In this document: piece after piece, positions 49,752 through 57,292 of the stretch | Position numbering within the stretch: the first letter of the stretch is position 1 | How the letters are laid out: every line of letters begins with the position of its first letter | Source: Bacteroidales bacterium | Lineage (GTDB): Bacteria > Bacteroidota > Bacteroidia > Bacteroidales > UBA932 | Reading direction: 5' to 3' | Length of the DNA: 64,000 nucleotides | Assembly: GCA_011620605.1 (NCBI GenBank) | Contig: WOYW01000015.1 | Span: 1 to 64,000, forward strand | Notes under the pieces: generated by a model | The model's input: only the letters and a program-made list of their open reading frames with translations | The model's database searches: none | Told to the model about the DNA's origin: nothing | Position numbers and translations under genes: made by a program

Positions 49752-51032
49752 ATGAAAAGGTTTTTTATTCTATTGTTGCCGGTCGCCGGACTACTGGCTG
49801 TTTCGTGCGGCTCGGGCTATCAAGTAGCGTCCTCCAGATATGACGATGCTACCTACTTTAGACCGGACGTAACCACCCGGGTACACCTGCTTGCTACGGC
49901 AGAAGAAGCCGAAGATCTTATAAGCCAGACCATTGCGCAGGCCGGGAAGGAAGGCGCAAAAGTGGAAACAGTGTATACTAACCCGGACGGTGTAGTTAAT
50001 ATTGATGTTGAACCGGGTACGACATACATAATCGCAAACCAGAACAACGACACATACGCCCGTAAGCTGAAAATGTTCGACGATGAGGACCAGGATTTCT
50101 GTCTGACCATAAACATGGATTTCGGGTACGATTACATGTGGTCAGACCCTTACTACTGGTACAGCCCCTGGCACAGGCCCCGGTATTGGTACAGACCTTA
50201 TTCTTACTGGGCCCAATGGTACTGGTATCCACGCTCTTGGTACTATGATTTCTGGTATAACGACTGGTGGTATAACAGCTTGTATTATCCTTCCTGGTCT
50301 TACTCATCATGGATGGGTCCCTATTCTTACTGGTCTCCATACGGATTTTACGGGTATCCTTACGGATATAATTACTCGGGATATCATGACGCTTACCGCC
50401 ACGATAATGATTCTCCGTACAGGGAAAACCGGCGCGACAATCTGCGCAGACTTGATCCTGAAACCAGAGTGGCTTCTACAGGTACACGCTCGGGAGGTTC
50501 TTACAGGAGGGTAAATCCACAGATAAATCAGATCTCCGGGGACCGGACTACCAGAACACCTGTAAGAGATGATGTTAAGAACCAGGTTACCGGACGCGAA
50601 ACCACAAACTACCGCAGAGTAACCGGAACAACTAATTCTGAAGCTGTTTACAGGGATCCTTCCACCAACACAAGATCCCGTTCTGAACAGACTACCGGAA
50701 ATACTTTTTACCGCAGATCTTCCAACCTGTCAAAAAACAACGGTAGGGAAAACAACCGTTCCTCAACTACTTCCTCTACTATCAATCCCGGAAACAGTCG
50801 CAGTTTTTACCGGGGTGATCAGTCAGGTTCCACAAGAATAAACAACAATTCCGGAAGTTCACGTGTAACACGTTCTTACGGAAACAGTTCTTCCTCTTCT
50901 TATTCCGGTTCCGGCAGCAGAAGTACGGGGAGTTCGGTTAGCTCGGGGTCCATGCGTTCTTCCGGTGGGAGTTCAGGTGGCGGAGGAAGTGTTTCCCGCT
51001 CCGGATCAAGCGGCGGTTCATACCGCAGATGA
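49752..51032 (+). CDS. Lipoprotein with Tyr/Trp-rich middle and Ser/Gly/Arg-rich tail
   Basis: 426 residues with lipobox A-V-S-C (Cys19). Residues about 30-125 look like a small folded domain (includes V-N-I-D-V-E-P-G-T-T-Y). From about 130 to 215 nearly every second residue is Tyr, Trp, Ser or Pro (P-Y-Y-W-Y-S-P-W-H, S-Y-W-S-P-Y-G-F-Y). Residues 220-426 are low complexity: Arg/Thr/Asn at first, then Ser/Gly runs ending G-G-S-Y-R-R. The aromatic block could bind glycans or self-associate; the tail is probably disordered. Unusually it has a strong Shine-Dalgarno. No catalytic motif is recognised. Confidence 0.72.
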   Translation: MKRFFILLLPVAGLLAVSCGSGYQVASSRYDDATYFRPDVTTRVHLLATAEEAEDLISQTIAQAGKEGAKVETVYTNPDGVVNIDVEPGTTYIIANQNNDTYARKLKMFDDEDQDFCLTINMDFGYDYMWSDPYYWYSPWHRPRYWYRPYSYWAQWYWYPRSWYYDFWYNDWWYNSLYYPSWSYSSWMGPYSYWSPYGFYGYPYGYNYSGYHDAYRHDNDSPYRENRRDNLRRLDPETRVASTGTRSGGSYRRVNPQINQISGDRTTRTPVRDDVKNQVTGRETTNYRRVTGTTNSEAVYRDPSTNTRSRSEQTTGNTFYRRSSNLSKNNGRENNRSSTTSSTINPGNSRSFYRGDQSGSTRINNNSGSSRVTRSYGNSSSSSYSGSGSRSTGSSVSSGSMRSSGGSSGGGGSVSRSGSSGGSYRR

Positions 51033-51069
51033 TCCATATTAGTAAGTTACATATTTGATCCCTAAAAAA

Positions 51070-52587
51070 ATGAAAAAGTATCTGATTTTGATTGCTTTGG
51101 TGTTTCCTATTACTCTTTCCGGACAAAATGCATGGGATGCTCTCCGTTATTCTCAATTGAATTACCAGGGAACGGCTCGTTCTATGGCATTGGGTAACGC
51201 CGTAACTGCACTGGGAGGAGATTTCGGGTCCATCATGCTGAATCCTGCCGCATCTGCCGTTTATCCCTATTCGGAAATCACCATAACCCCTTCTCTAACC
51301 ACTCAGTTTTCCAAGGTTAGTTATTTTGGTCAGAACACCGAAGACCGTTATACACGTGGGGGTATATCCAATTTCGGATATGTGGGCACGCTGGACCTGT
51401 CCAATAGTACGGGACTTATTTCCCTCTCATTCGCAGCAGGTTATAATAAAGTTCAGGATTTCACACAACGCACCTCCGTTCGCATGAACGATGCTGTAAC
51501 CAGCTGGCTGTCTCCCGTTGCTACAATGACTGACGGAATTCCCTATACCGACCTTGAATCCGGTGATGATTACAATCCATACTATGATTCAAACGCTGCA
51601 TGGCGGTCCATTCTTGCCTGGGATACTTACCTGCTGGACCCTCTGCCTGGGACCACAGATCAATACATTGGTGCCACAGAGAACCTGGACGGAGAAATGA
51701 TAGTTGTTGGAGGGCCTCTTGATCAGCGTTTTATAAAAGAATCCACAGGAAGTATGGGAGAGTACCTCCTGAACATGGGAGCAAATATCGGCAACCGTTT
51801 CTTTGCAGCATACAGTATCACTTTCCGCAATATCTATTACCGGACATATGAGAAATTCACGGAAACATCACAGAACCCCGAACATTTTGAGACCGGTTTT
51901 ACGTCCTTTTCACATTCCTACGATCAGGTCACAACAGGGATAGGAATTAATATGAAATTCGGGATCATTGCCATACCTTTTAATAATATGCGCCTGGGAG
52001 CCAGCGTGACCACTCCCACCTGGACCTCTCTTACGGACGAATGGCAGGAATACATGACTGCCGGCTTTTTGGCGGGAAATCAGTCTTCAAGCAGTCCTAT
52101 CGGAGTCTTTTCCTACAAGGTCCGGACTCCATGGCGTTTTAATACGGGACTTAGTTATACATTTGGAAATTTCGGACTGATAAGTATTGATTACGAAGGA
52201 GTTGATTACAGAACCATGAAATTGGGAACACGCGACGACCGGTGGGAATTTGAAGATGAAAATGAGGTCATTCGATACGGAACGGAGAATACCCGGTTTC
52301 TTTTTGCCAATAATATACGTGCCGGACTGGAAATCCGTATAGCCCAAATGGCCATCAGGGGCGGATATAGTTATTACGGATCTCCTGAACGCAGTTTTGA
52401 ACCTACACATATCGCATCCGGCGGCTTGGGATTCCGGGCAAACCAGTTTTTTGCCGATATGGGAATTTCTTACCGTTTTGGAGAAACGGAAGGTTTTTCA
52501 CTTTATGATACAGGAGATGATCAGATCCACGGGCAAAACACTTTGTCCCGCCTCAGACTAATGCTTACCGTGGGAGTCCGTTTCTAA
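51070..52587 (+). CDS. OmpP1/FadL-family outer-membrane protein
   Basis: 505 residues from the ATG at 51070, which gives MKKYLILIALVFPITLSGQN as signal peptide; a TTG 15 nt upstream is less likely. The mature start A-R-S-M-A-L-G-N-A-V-T-A-L-G-G-D-F-G and N-P-A-A is the FadL-type N-terminal hatch region. The remainder is beta-strand rich with alternating aromatic residues and ends in a phenylalanine (V-G-V-R-F), as outer-membrane barrels do. It probably passes hydrophobic compounds. Its last 30 nt overlap the convergent wbqC gene. Confidence 0.82.
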   Translation: MKKYLILIALVFPITLSGQNAWDALRYSQLNYQGTARSMALGNAVTALGGDFGSIMLNPAASAVYPYSEITITPSLTTQFSKVSYFGQNTEDRYTRGGISNFGYVGTLDLSNSTGLISLSFAAGYNKVQDFTQRTSVRMNDAVTSWLSPVATMTDGIPYTDLESGDDYNPYYDSNAAWRSILAWDTYLLDPLPGTTDQYIGATENLDGEMIVVGGPLDQRFIKESTGSMGEYLLNMGANIGNRFFAAYSITFRNIYYRTYEKFTETSQNPEHFETGFTSFSHSYDQVTTGIGINMKFGIIAIPFNNMRLGASVTTPTWTSLTDEWQEYMTAGFLAGNQSSSSPIGVFSYKVRTPWRFNTGLSYTFGNFGLISIDYEGVDYRTMKLGTRDDRWEFEDENEVIRYGTENTRFLFANNIRAGLEIRIAQMAIRGGYSYYGSPERSFEPTHIASGGLGFRANQFFADMGISYRFGETEGFSLYDTGDDQIHGQNTLSRLRLMLTVGVRF

Positions 52588-53166
52588 GGCTTTCCAGGAT
52601 TCGGGCCCTTCATTCATAATAAGATCAAGTATGCTTTGCCCGGGAACAAAAGCGTGTTTCCGGGCAAAAACCTGGTAATACGGGACAGGCTCGTAAACTG
52701 GAACCGACTTGCGAAAATCACGTTCTTTATAGTCGGGCAGGTAGGAATCAGTGAAGGTGACCTTAACGTTATAGTCCAGCGTTTCCAGGCACCATCTCAA
52801 TATGGCCGTGTTGTACTGAAAAAGAGAAACGGGGCTTTCTACACTGTAAAAGGGTTTGATCTCTTCCCGGAAAAATTCATAATAAGGCGAGGAGCCGTAG
52901 GCAGATTCTATAGCCAACCAGTGTGTACGCTGCCAGTCTTTTGAAAGGTCCAGCATAACCTCGCGAATGGGCGTTTTTATTCCGTGTTTACGAATCACGG
53001 GGATGATCAGCCACTGGGAACCATTGGCTCCACAGATGGAACACCGGTTCCGCAGCGTTTGTTTTTGATAATGTTCGTGTTGTTCCAGTACCCACTCGTC
53101 TTCCCGGTTAAGAACAGAAAAACAGACGATCGGAGGCCAGTAAGCGGTTGAAAAGAAGGCTTTCAC
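52558..53166 (-). CDS. WbqC-like family protein
   Basis: 202 residues from a GTG at 53166, 1 nt after the lpxA stop; this start gives V-K-A-F-F-S-T-A-Y-W-P-P, the family's opening. Longer frames extend into lpxA and are not supported. Typical blocks are Q-T-L-R-N-R-C-S-I, G-x-Q-W-L-I-I-P-V, W-Q-R-T-H-W-L-A-I-E-S-A-Y and Y-Y-E-F-F. WbqC-like proteins are found in O-antigen and envelope gene sets; the activity is not well established. The GTG and tight spacing suggest translational coupling with lpxA. Confidence 0.82.
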   Translation of the reverse strand: MKAFFSTAYWPPIVCFSVLNREDEWVLEQHEHYQKQTLRNRCSICGANGSQWLIIPVIRKHGIKTPIREVMLDLSKDWQRTHWLAIESAYGSSPYYEFFREEIKPFYSVESPVSLFQYNTAILRWCLETLDYNVKVTFTDSYLPDYKERDFRKSVPVYEPVPYYQVFARKHAFVPGQSILDLIMNEGPESWKALETDSHGKH

Positions 53167-53167
53167 G

Positions 53168-53968
53168 TTATTCTTCTTCCATAAATTTTGTTTTGCTTGG
53201 AATGATTCCCCTGCTGGAAGCCCTGATAAATGAAAGAATGGCATCCCGTTCTTCCGAAGGGTCCAGCACTTCTTCCACTTTTCGGCAGGCATCACTGATA
53301 TTCAGTCCGATCTGGTAAATGATACGGTATACATCGTGGATCCTTTCTATCTGCTCAGAAGTAAATCCTCTTCTGCGTAAGCCTATAACGTTGATGCCCC
53401 CGTAACAGAGTGGTCGTCTTCCGGCCAGCACATAGGGAGGCACATCTTTTCCTATCATGGACCCACCCGATATCATGGCATGCATACCTATGCGTGTAAA
53501 TTGATGAGCCGCCGATGCCCCGCCGATAATTGCATATTCATCTACATGGGTTTCTCCGGCCAGACCTACATAAGAGGTCAAAATAACATCCTTTTGTACA
53601 TGACAATCATGAGCTATGTGCACATAGCTCATTATCAAACAATTATCTTCAATTCGAGTAGTTCCTACATGACTGACTGCCGTTCCGCGGTTAATAGTGA
53701 CATATTCCCTTATGGTAACGTTGTTGGCAATTTCTACATGTGAAATTTCACCTGAAAATTTCAGATCCTGGGGTATCGCACCAATAACAGCTCCGGGAAA
53801 GATCTGGCAATTGTCACCTATTGTAACATAGTCCATTATGGTGACATTAGGTCCTATGCGGGTTCCCTTGCCTATTCGGACATGTTCTGCTATTGTGGTA
53901 AACGGACCTACTTCCACATTTTTACCCAGGACGGCTTTAGGATGTATTAAATTCATTTTTTGTGACAT
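53168..53968 (-). CDS. lpxA: UDP-N-acetylglucosamine acyltransferase LpxA
   Basis: 266 residues (ATG at 53968; the Met at residue 5 is the other choice). It adds 3-hydroxyacyl to UDP-GlcNAc in the first step of lipid A synthesis. The left-handed beta-helix hexapeptide repeats fill residues about 8-190 (for example V-E-V-G-P-F-T-T-I, R-I-G-P-N-V-T-I), with the catalytic His in H-I-A-H-D-C-H, and a helical C-terminal domain. It lies downstream of lpxC (6 nt) in lpxD-lpxC-lpxA order. Confidence 0.96.
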   Translation of the reverse strand: MSQKMNLIHPKAVLGKNVEVGPFTTIAEHVRIGKGTRIGPNVTIMDYVTIGDNCQIFPGAVIGAIPQDLKFSGEISHVEIANNVTIREYVTINRGTAVSHVGTTRIEDNCLIMSYVHIAHDCHVQKDVILTSYVGLAGETHVDEYAIIGGASAAHQFTRIGMHAMISGGSMIGKDVPPYVLAGRRPLCYGGINVIGLRRRGFTSEQIERIHDVYRIIYQIGLNISDACRKVEEVLDPSEERDAILSFIRASSRGIIPSKTKFMEEE

Positions 53969-53974
53969 AACTAT

Positions 53975-54877
53975 CTATTTCATTTGTTTTCTTATCAGGC
54001 TTGCAACAGCATCATTGGCTGCATGACCCGGTTTGTAAGCCCGGATAGTAGCCCTGACACGTTTACCGGCCAACATCAGATCTCCCAGAAGATCCATTGT
54101 CTTATGCCGGGCACATTCATTTGAAAAAAGCAACCCGGATTCGTTCAAATATCCCATATTTACTTTCATCCGGGGTTTGTTGTACAATTGCCTCAATAAA
54201 ACCAATTCCTCCTGACTGACTTCTTTTTCTGAAACAACCAGGGCATTCTCCAGATCTCCGCCCCTTACCAGGCCCTTTTTAAATAGATCAAGTATCTCGT
54301 GTAAAAAAACAAACGTTCTGCTTGCAGCGATCTCCTGAACAAAATCCGTGTCTTCAGTATAATGGCATTCCTGTTTTCCAAGTATTTTAGAATTGAAGTC
54401 AATGATAACGTGTAGGGAAAAAAGATCGGAAGGAGTAATTTCTATAATGGTGCCTGAATTATAGTCATTGTAGATTATAGGTTCCTTCAGGGTTATGTAT
54501 TCTCTTTGGGCACGCTGTTCAACCAGGCCTGTTTCCATAATGGCCCGGGAAAAAGGCAACGCACTTCCGTCCAAAACAGGGATTTCGCCACCCCATAATT
54601 GCACCAGGGCGTTATCAACTCCCATACCAAAAAATGCAGAGAGTAAATGTTCAGTTGACCCCACTGTGACCTGATTTTTGGACAACACCGTACTTCTGTT
54701 GGTGTTAACCACAAAGTCAGCCACTGCCTCCAGCACGGGGTGCTCAGGGATATCCATCCGCTGAAAACGAATACCGGAACCTTCCGGTGCCGGACAGATC
54801 GTTAGGCGCGTCTTTCCCCCTGTATGTAGTCCCACACCATGTAAGTCAATATTTCCTTGAACAGTATGTTGTTTCAT
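53975..54877 (-). CDS. lpxC: UDP-3-O-acyl-N-acetylglucosamine deacetylase LpxC (not fused to FabZ)
   Basis: 300 residues. It removes the acetyl group in the committed step of lipid A synthesis. The zinc site is complete: S-T-E-H-L-L-S-A-F and E-C-A-R-H-K-T-M-D-L-L-G-D-L, plus catalytic G-H-A-A-N-D near the end. In many Bacteroidota LpxC is about 460 residues because a FabZ-like dehydratase domain is fused to its C-terminus. Here it stops right after the deacetylase fold (K-Q-M-K) and lpxA begins 6 nt later, so no FabZ frame is present here. The lpxD gene ends at the base before its start. Confidence 0.95.
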   Translation of the reverse strand: MKQHTVQGNIDLHGVGLHTGGKTRLTICPAPEGSGIRFQRMDIPEHPVLEAVADFVVNTNRSTVLSKNQVTVGSTEHLLSAFFGMGVDNALVQLWGGEIPVLDGSALPFSRAIMETGLVEQRAQREYITLKEPIIYNDYNSGTIIEITPSDLFSLHVIIDFNSKILGKQECHYTEDTDFVQEIAASRTFVFLHEILDLFKKGLVRGGDLENALVVSEKEVSQEELVLLRQLYNKPRMKVNMGYLNESGLLFSNECARHKTMDLLGDLMLAGKRVRATIRAYKPGHAANDAVASLIRKQMK

Positions 54878-55864
54878 TTAATTCTTCATCCCGGATTTTT
54901 TGAAGCGGGCATACGCTCTCATGAAAATTTTGTGATCTATTGCAGGCGTTCCCAGCAATATACTTCCCTCCTCTTTTACCTGACCAATAACCCCGGTTTG
55001 TGCTCCTAACAGGGTTCGTGCAGGTATGCTCAGGTGTCCAACAATACCGGCCTGACCTCCTATCATACAATTGGGCCCCAAATGGGTAGAACCCGCAATT
55101 CCGCTTTGTGCTGCCATAACCGTGTTTTCTCCTATTTCCACATTATGTGCCACCTGTATCAGGTTGTCCAGTTTCACCCCTTTGCGAATAATTGTGGAAC
55201 CCATGGTAGCTCTGTCTACTACGGTATTGGCTCCTATCTCTACATTATCTTCTATAATCACATTTCCGGTCTGTGGAATTTTACGGTATGTTCCATCCGA
55301 TTCAGGGGCAAAGCCGAATCCGTCAGACCCAATAACGGCGTTGGCGTGAATGATACAATTTTCACCTATTATGCAATCGTCGTAAACCTTTACTCCAGGA
55401 TAAAGTATGGTACCTGCCCCAATGCGGACATTATCACCAATGAATACCTGGGGATATATCTGAGCACCATTCCCTATCCGGGCACGCTTACCTATATAAC
55501 TATGAGCTCCGATATATACTTTTCTGCCTATGGATGCTTTCCTGGAAATGCTGTGCGGAAACTCCCACCCTTTTTTCTTCTTTTGTGTTGTGAACATTGC
55601 CAATAAAGAAGCAACTGCGGTATAGGCATCGTCTACTTTAATTAAAGTTGTATGAACTTCCCGGGACGGCGAAAAACTCCTGTTTATCAGAACGACAGAG
55701 GCTTTTGTCACATAAAGGTATTTTTCATATTTCAAGTTGGCCAGGAAACAGGCCGTACCGGCTTTCCCCTGTTCAATGCGTGAAACTCCGGTAACGACTA
55801 CATCTCTATTACCAACCACTTCTCCTTTTAAATGATCGGCAATTATTCCCGCTGTCAGTTCCAT
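54878..55864 (-). CDS. lpxD: UDP-3-O-(3-hydroxyacyl)glucosamine N-acyltransferase LpxD
   Basis: 328 residues. It adds the second 3-hydroxyacyl chain in lipid A synthesis. The N-terminal uridine-binding domain (about 1-100, V-T-G-V-S-R-I-E) leads into left-handed beta-helix hexads ([21 protein letters not shown]), with the catalytic His in [20 protein letters not shown] before it, and a short helical end. It heads the lpxD-lpxC-lpxA-wbqC run and is divergent from nusA. Confidence 0.96.
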   Translation of the reverse strand: MELTAGIIADHLKGEVVGNRDVVVTGVSRIEQGKAGTACFLANLKYEKYLYVTKASVVLINRSFSPSREVHTTLIKVDDAYTAVASLLAMFTTQKKKKGWEFPHSISRKASIGRKVYIGAHSYIGKRARIGNGAQIYPQVFIGDNVRIGAGTILYPGVKVYDDCIIGENCIIHANAVIGSDGFGFAPESDGTYRKIPQTGNVIIEDNVEIGANTVVDRATMGSTIIRKGVKLDNLIQVAHNVEIGENTVMAAQSGIAGSTHLGPNCMIGGQAGIVGHLSIPARTLLGAQTGVIGQVKEEGSILLGTPAIDHKIFMRAYARFKKSGMKN

Positions 55865-55934
55865 ATCAATAATTATTTAGCAATTCCGAGCAAATTTCGT
55901 TCCATTTGTCTAATAATGCAAATTACTAAATAAA

Positions 55935-55966
55935 TTTGTTGGAAACCACTAAAATATCTACATTTG
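55935..55966 (+). promoter_or_regulatory. nusA promoter
   Basis: TTTG (55935-55938), 20-nt spacer, TACATTTG (55959-55966): exact matches to both Bacteroidota boxes. Transcription would start near 55970, giving a leader of about 65-70 nt before the nusA ATG at 56039. Confidence 0.65.
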
Positions 55967-55989
55967 CAACCGATTAGGAAAACGTGCAT

Positions 55990-56011
55990 GAGGACCTTGG
56001 TCCTCTTTTTT
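55990..56011 (+). terminator. Terminator-like hairpin in the nusA leader
   Basis: GAGGAC (55990-55995), tetraloop CTTG, GTCCTC (56000-56005), then six T's (56006-56011). The stem is perfect and the T-run follows at once on the plus strand only. As the upstream gene is divergent, the only transcript it can stop is the nusA leader itself, so it may be an attenuator. Confidence 0.65.
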
Positions 56012-56038
56012 ATTATAACTAAAAAAAGATTATCCAAC

Positions 56039-57283
56039 ATGGAAGGCTTAAATCTGATAAGTACATTTGCTGAATTCAAGGAATTGAAAAATATTGACCG
56101 TCCAACTATGATGAGCGTTCTTGAAGATGTTTTCCGTTCCCAACTGATCAAGATGTATGGAAGTGCAGATAATTTTGATATTATTATTAATATTGACAAA
56201 GGAGATTTTGAGATCTGGAGGAACCGGGAAGTTGTGGAAGAGGTGGAAGATCCCAATACTCAAATCTCTTTGAAAGAAGTATCAAAAATAGACGATTCGT
56301 ACGAAGTGGGCGAATCCTATACGGAAGAGGTCAAACTTTCCGAGTTCGGCCGCAGGGGCATTCTCACACTCAGACAAAACCTGGCCGGAAGGATAATGGA
56401 TATTGAAAAAGCCAATGTCTATGCCAAATATCTGGACCGGGTAGGAGAAATTCTCGTTGGAGAAGTTTACCAGGTTTGGAAAAAAGAGGTACTGGTCCTT
56501 GATGAGGAAGGGAACGAGCTATTATTGCCAAAATCAGAACAAATACCCAGTGATTATTTTCACAAAGGAGATACGGTAAGAGCCGTGGTTTCAAGTGTTG
56601 AAATGAGGAACAACACACCTGTCATTACCCTTTCACGTACCGCCCCTAAATTTTTGGAACGTTTGTTTGAACAAGATGTTCCTGAAATTTACGACGGGCT
56701 TATCACTATCAAGAAGATCGTCCGGATACCCGGTGAACGTGCCAAGGTTGCCGTTGAATCTTACGATGACCGTATAGATCCCGTTGGCGCCTGCGTAGGC
56801 GTTAAGGGATCCAGGATTCACGGGATAGTTCGTGAACTGAGAAATGAAAACATTGATATCATAAACTGGACAACCAATCCTCAACTGTTAATCCAAAGGG
56901 CTCTGAGTCCTGCAAAAATATCTTCTATCAAGATCAACGAAGAAGAAAAACGCGTTGGCGTATATCTTAAGCCAAATGAAGTATCACTGGCTATAGGGAA
57001 AGGCGGCTCTAATATCAAACTGGCCGGCATGCTCATCGGTTATGAAATTGACGTATTCCGTGAAGTAGACGAAGACGAAGAAGACGTCATGTTGGATGAA
57101 TTTAACGATGAAATTGATCAGTGGATCATTGATTCTCTCAAACAAATAGGTTGCGATACCGCTAAAAGCGTTCTGGCTATACCTATTCCGGAGCTGGTCA
57201 GACGTGCTGACCTAGAAGAGGAAACTGTTGCGGAAGTGATTCGCATCCTCAGGGCAGAATTTGAAAACGATACAAAAGAATAA
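56039..57283 (+). CDS. nusA: Transcription termination/antitermination factor NusA
   Basis: 414 residues from the ATG at 56039 (MEGLNLISTFAEFKEL). The frame stays open upstream to an ATG at 55988, but that segment coincides with the leader hairpin. NusA binds RNA polymerase and nascent RNA; here the N-terminal domain (about 1-130) is followed by S1 (V-G-E-I-L-V-G-E-V-Y), then KH1 and KH2 (G-A-C-V-G-V-K-G-S-R-I and I-G-K-G-G-S-N-I-K). The acidic repeats of E. coli NusA are absent, as usual outside Proteobacteria. Next comes infB after 9 nt; the common upstream partner rimP is missing. Confidence 0.95.
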   Translation: MEGLNLISTFAEFKELKNIDRPTMMSVLEDVFRSQLIKMYGSADNFDIIINIDKGDFEIWRNREVVEEVEDPNTQISLKEVSKIDDSYEVGESYTEEVKLSEFGRRGILTLRQNLAGRIMDIEKANVYAKYLDRVGEILVGEVYQVWKKEVLVLDEEGNELLLPKSEQIPSDYFHKGDTVRAVVSSVEMRNNTPVITLSRTAPKFLERLFEQDVPEIYDGLITIKKIVRIPGERAKVAVESYDDRIDPVGACVGVKGSRIHGIVRELRNENIDIINWTTNPQLLIQRALSPAKISSIKINEEEKRVGVYLKPNEVSLAIGKGGSNIKLAGMLIGYEIDVFREVDEDEEDVMLDEFNDEIDQWIIDSLKQIGCDTAKSVLAIPIPELVRRADLEEETVAEVIRILRAEFENDTKE

Positions 57284-57292
57284 GGAGAGTAT

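Noticed and set aside
55964-56038. N-terminal extension of NusA from an upstream in-frame ATG (55988)
   Set aside because: The stretch coincides with the hairpin and T-run, and the NusA family starts at MEGLNLI; kept only as a possible leader effect.
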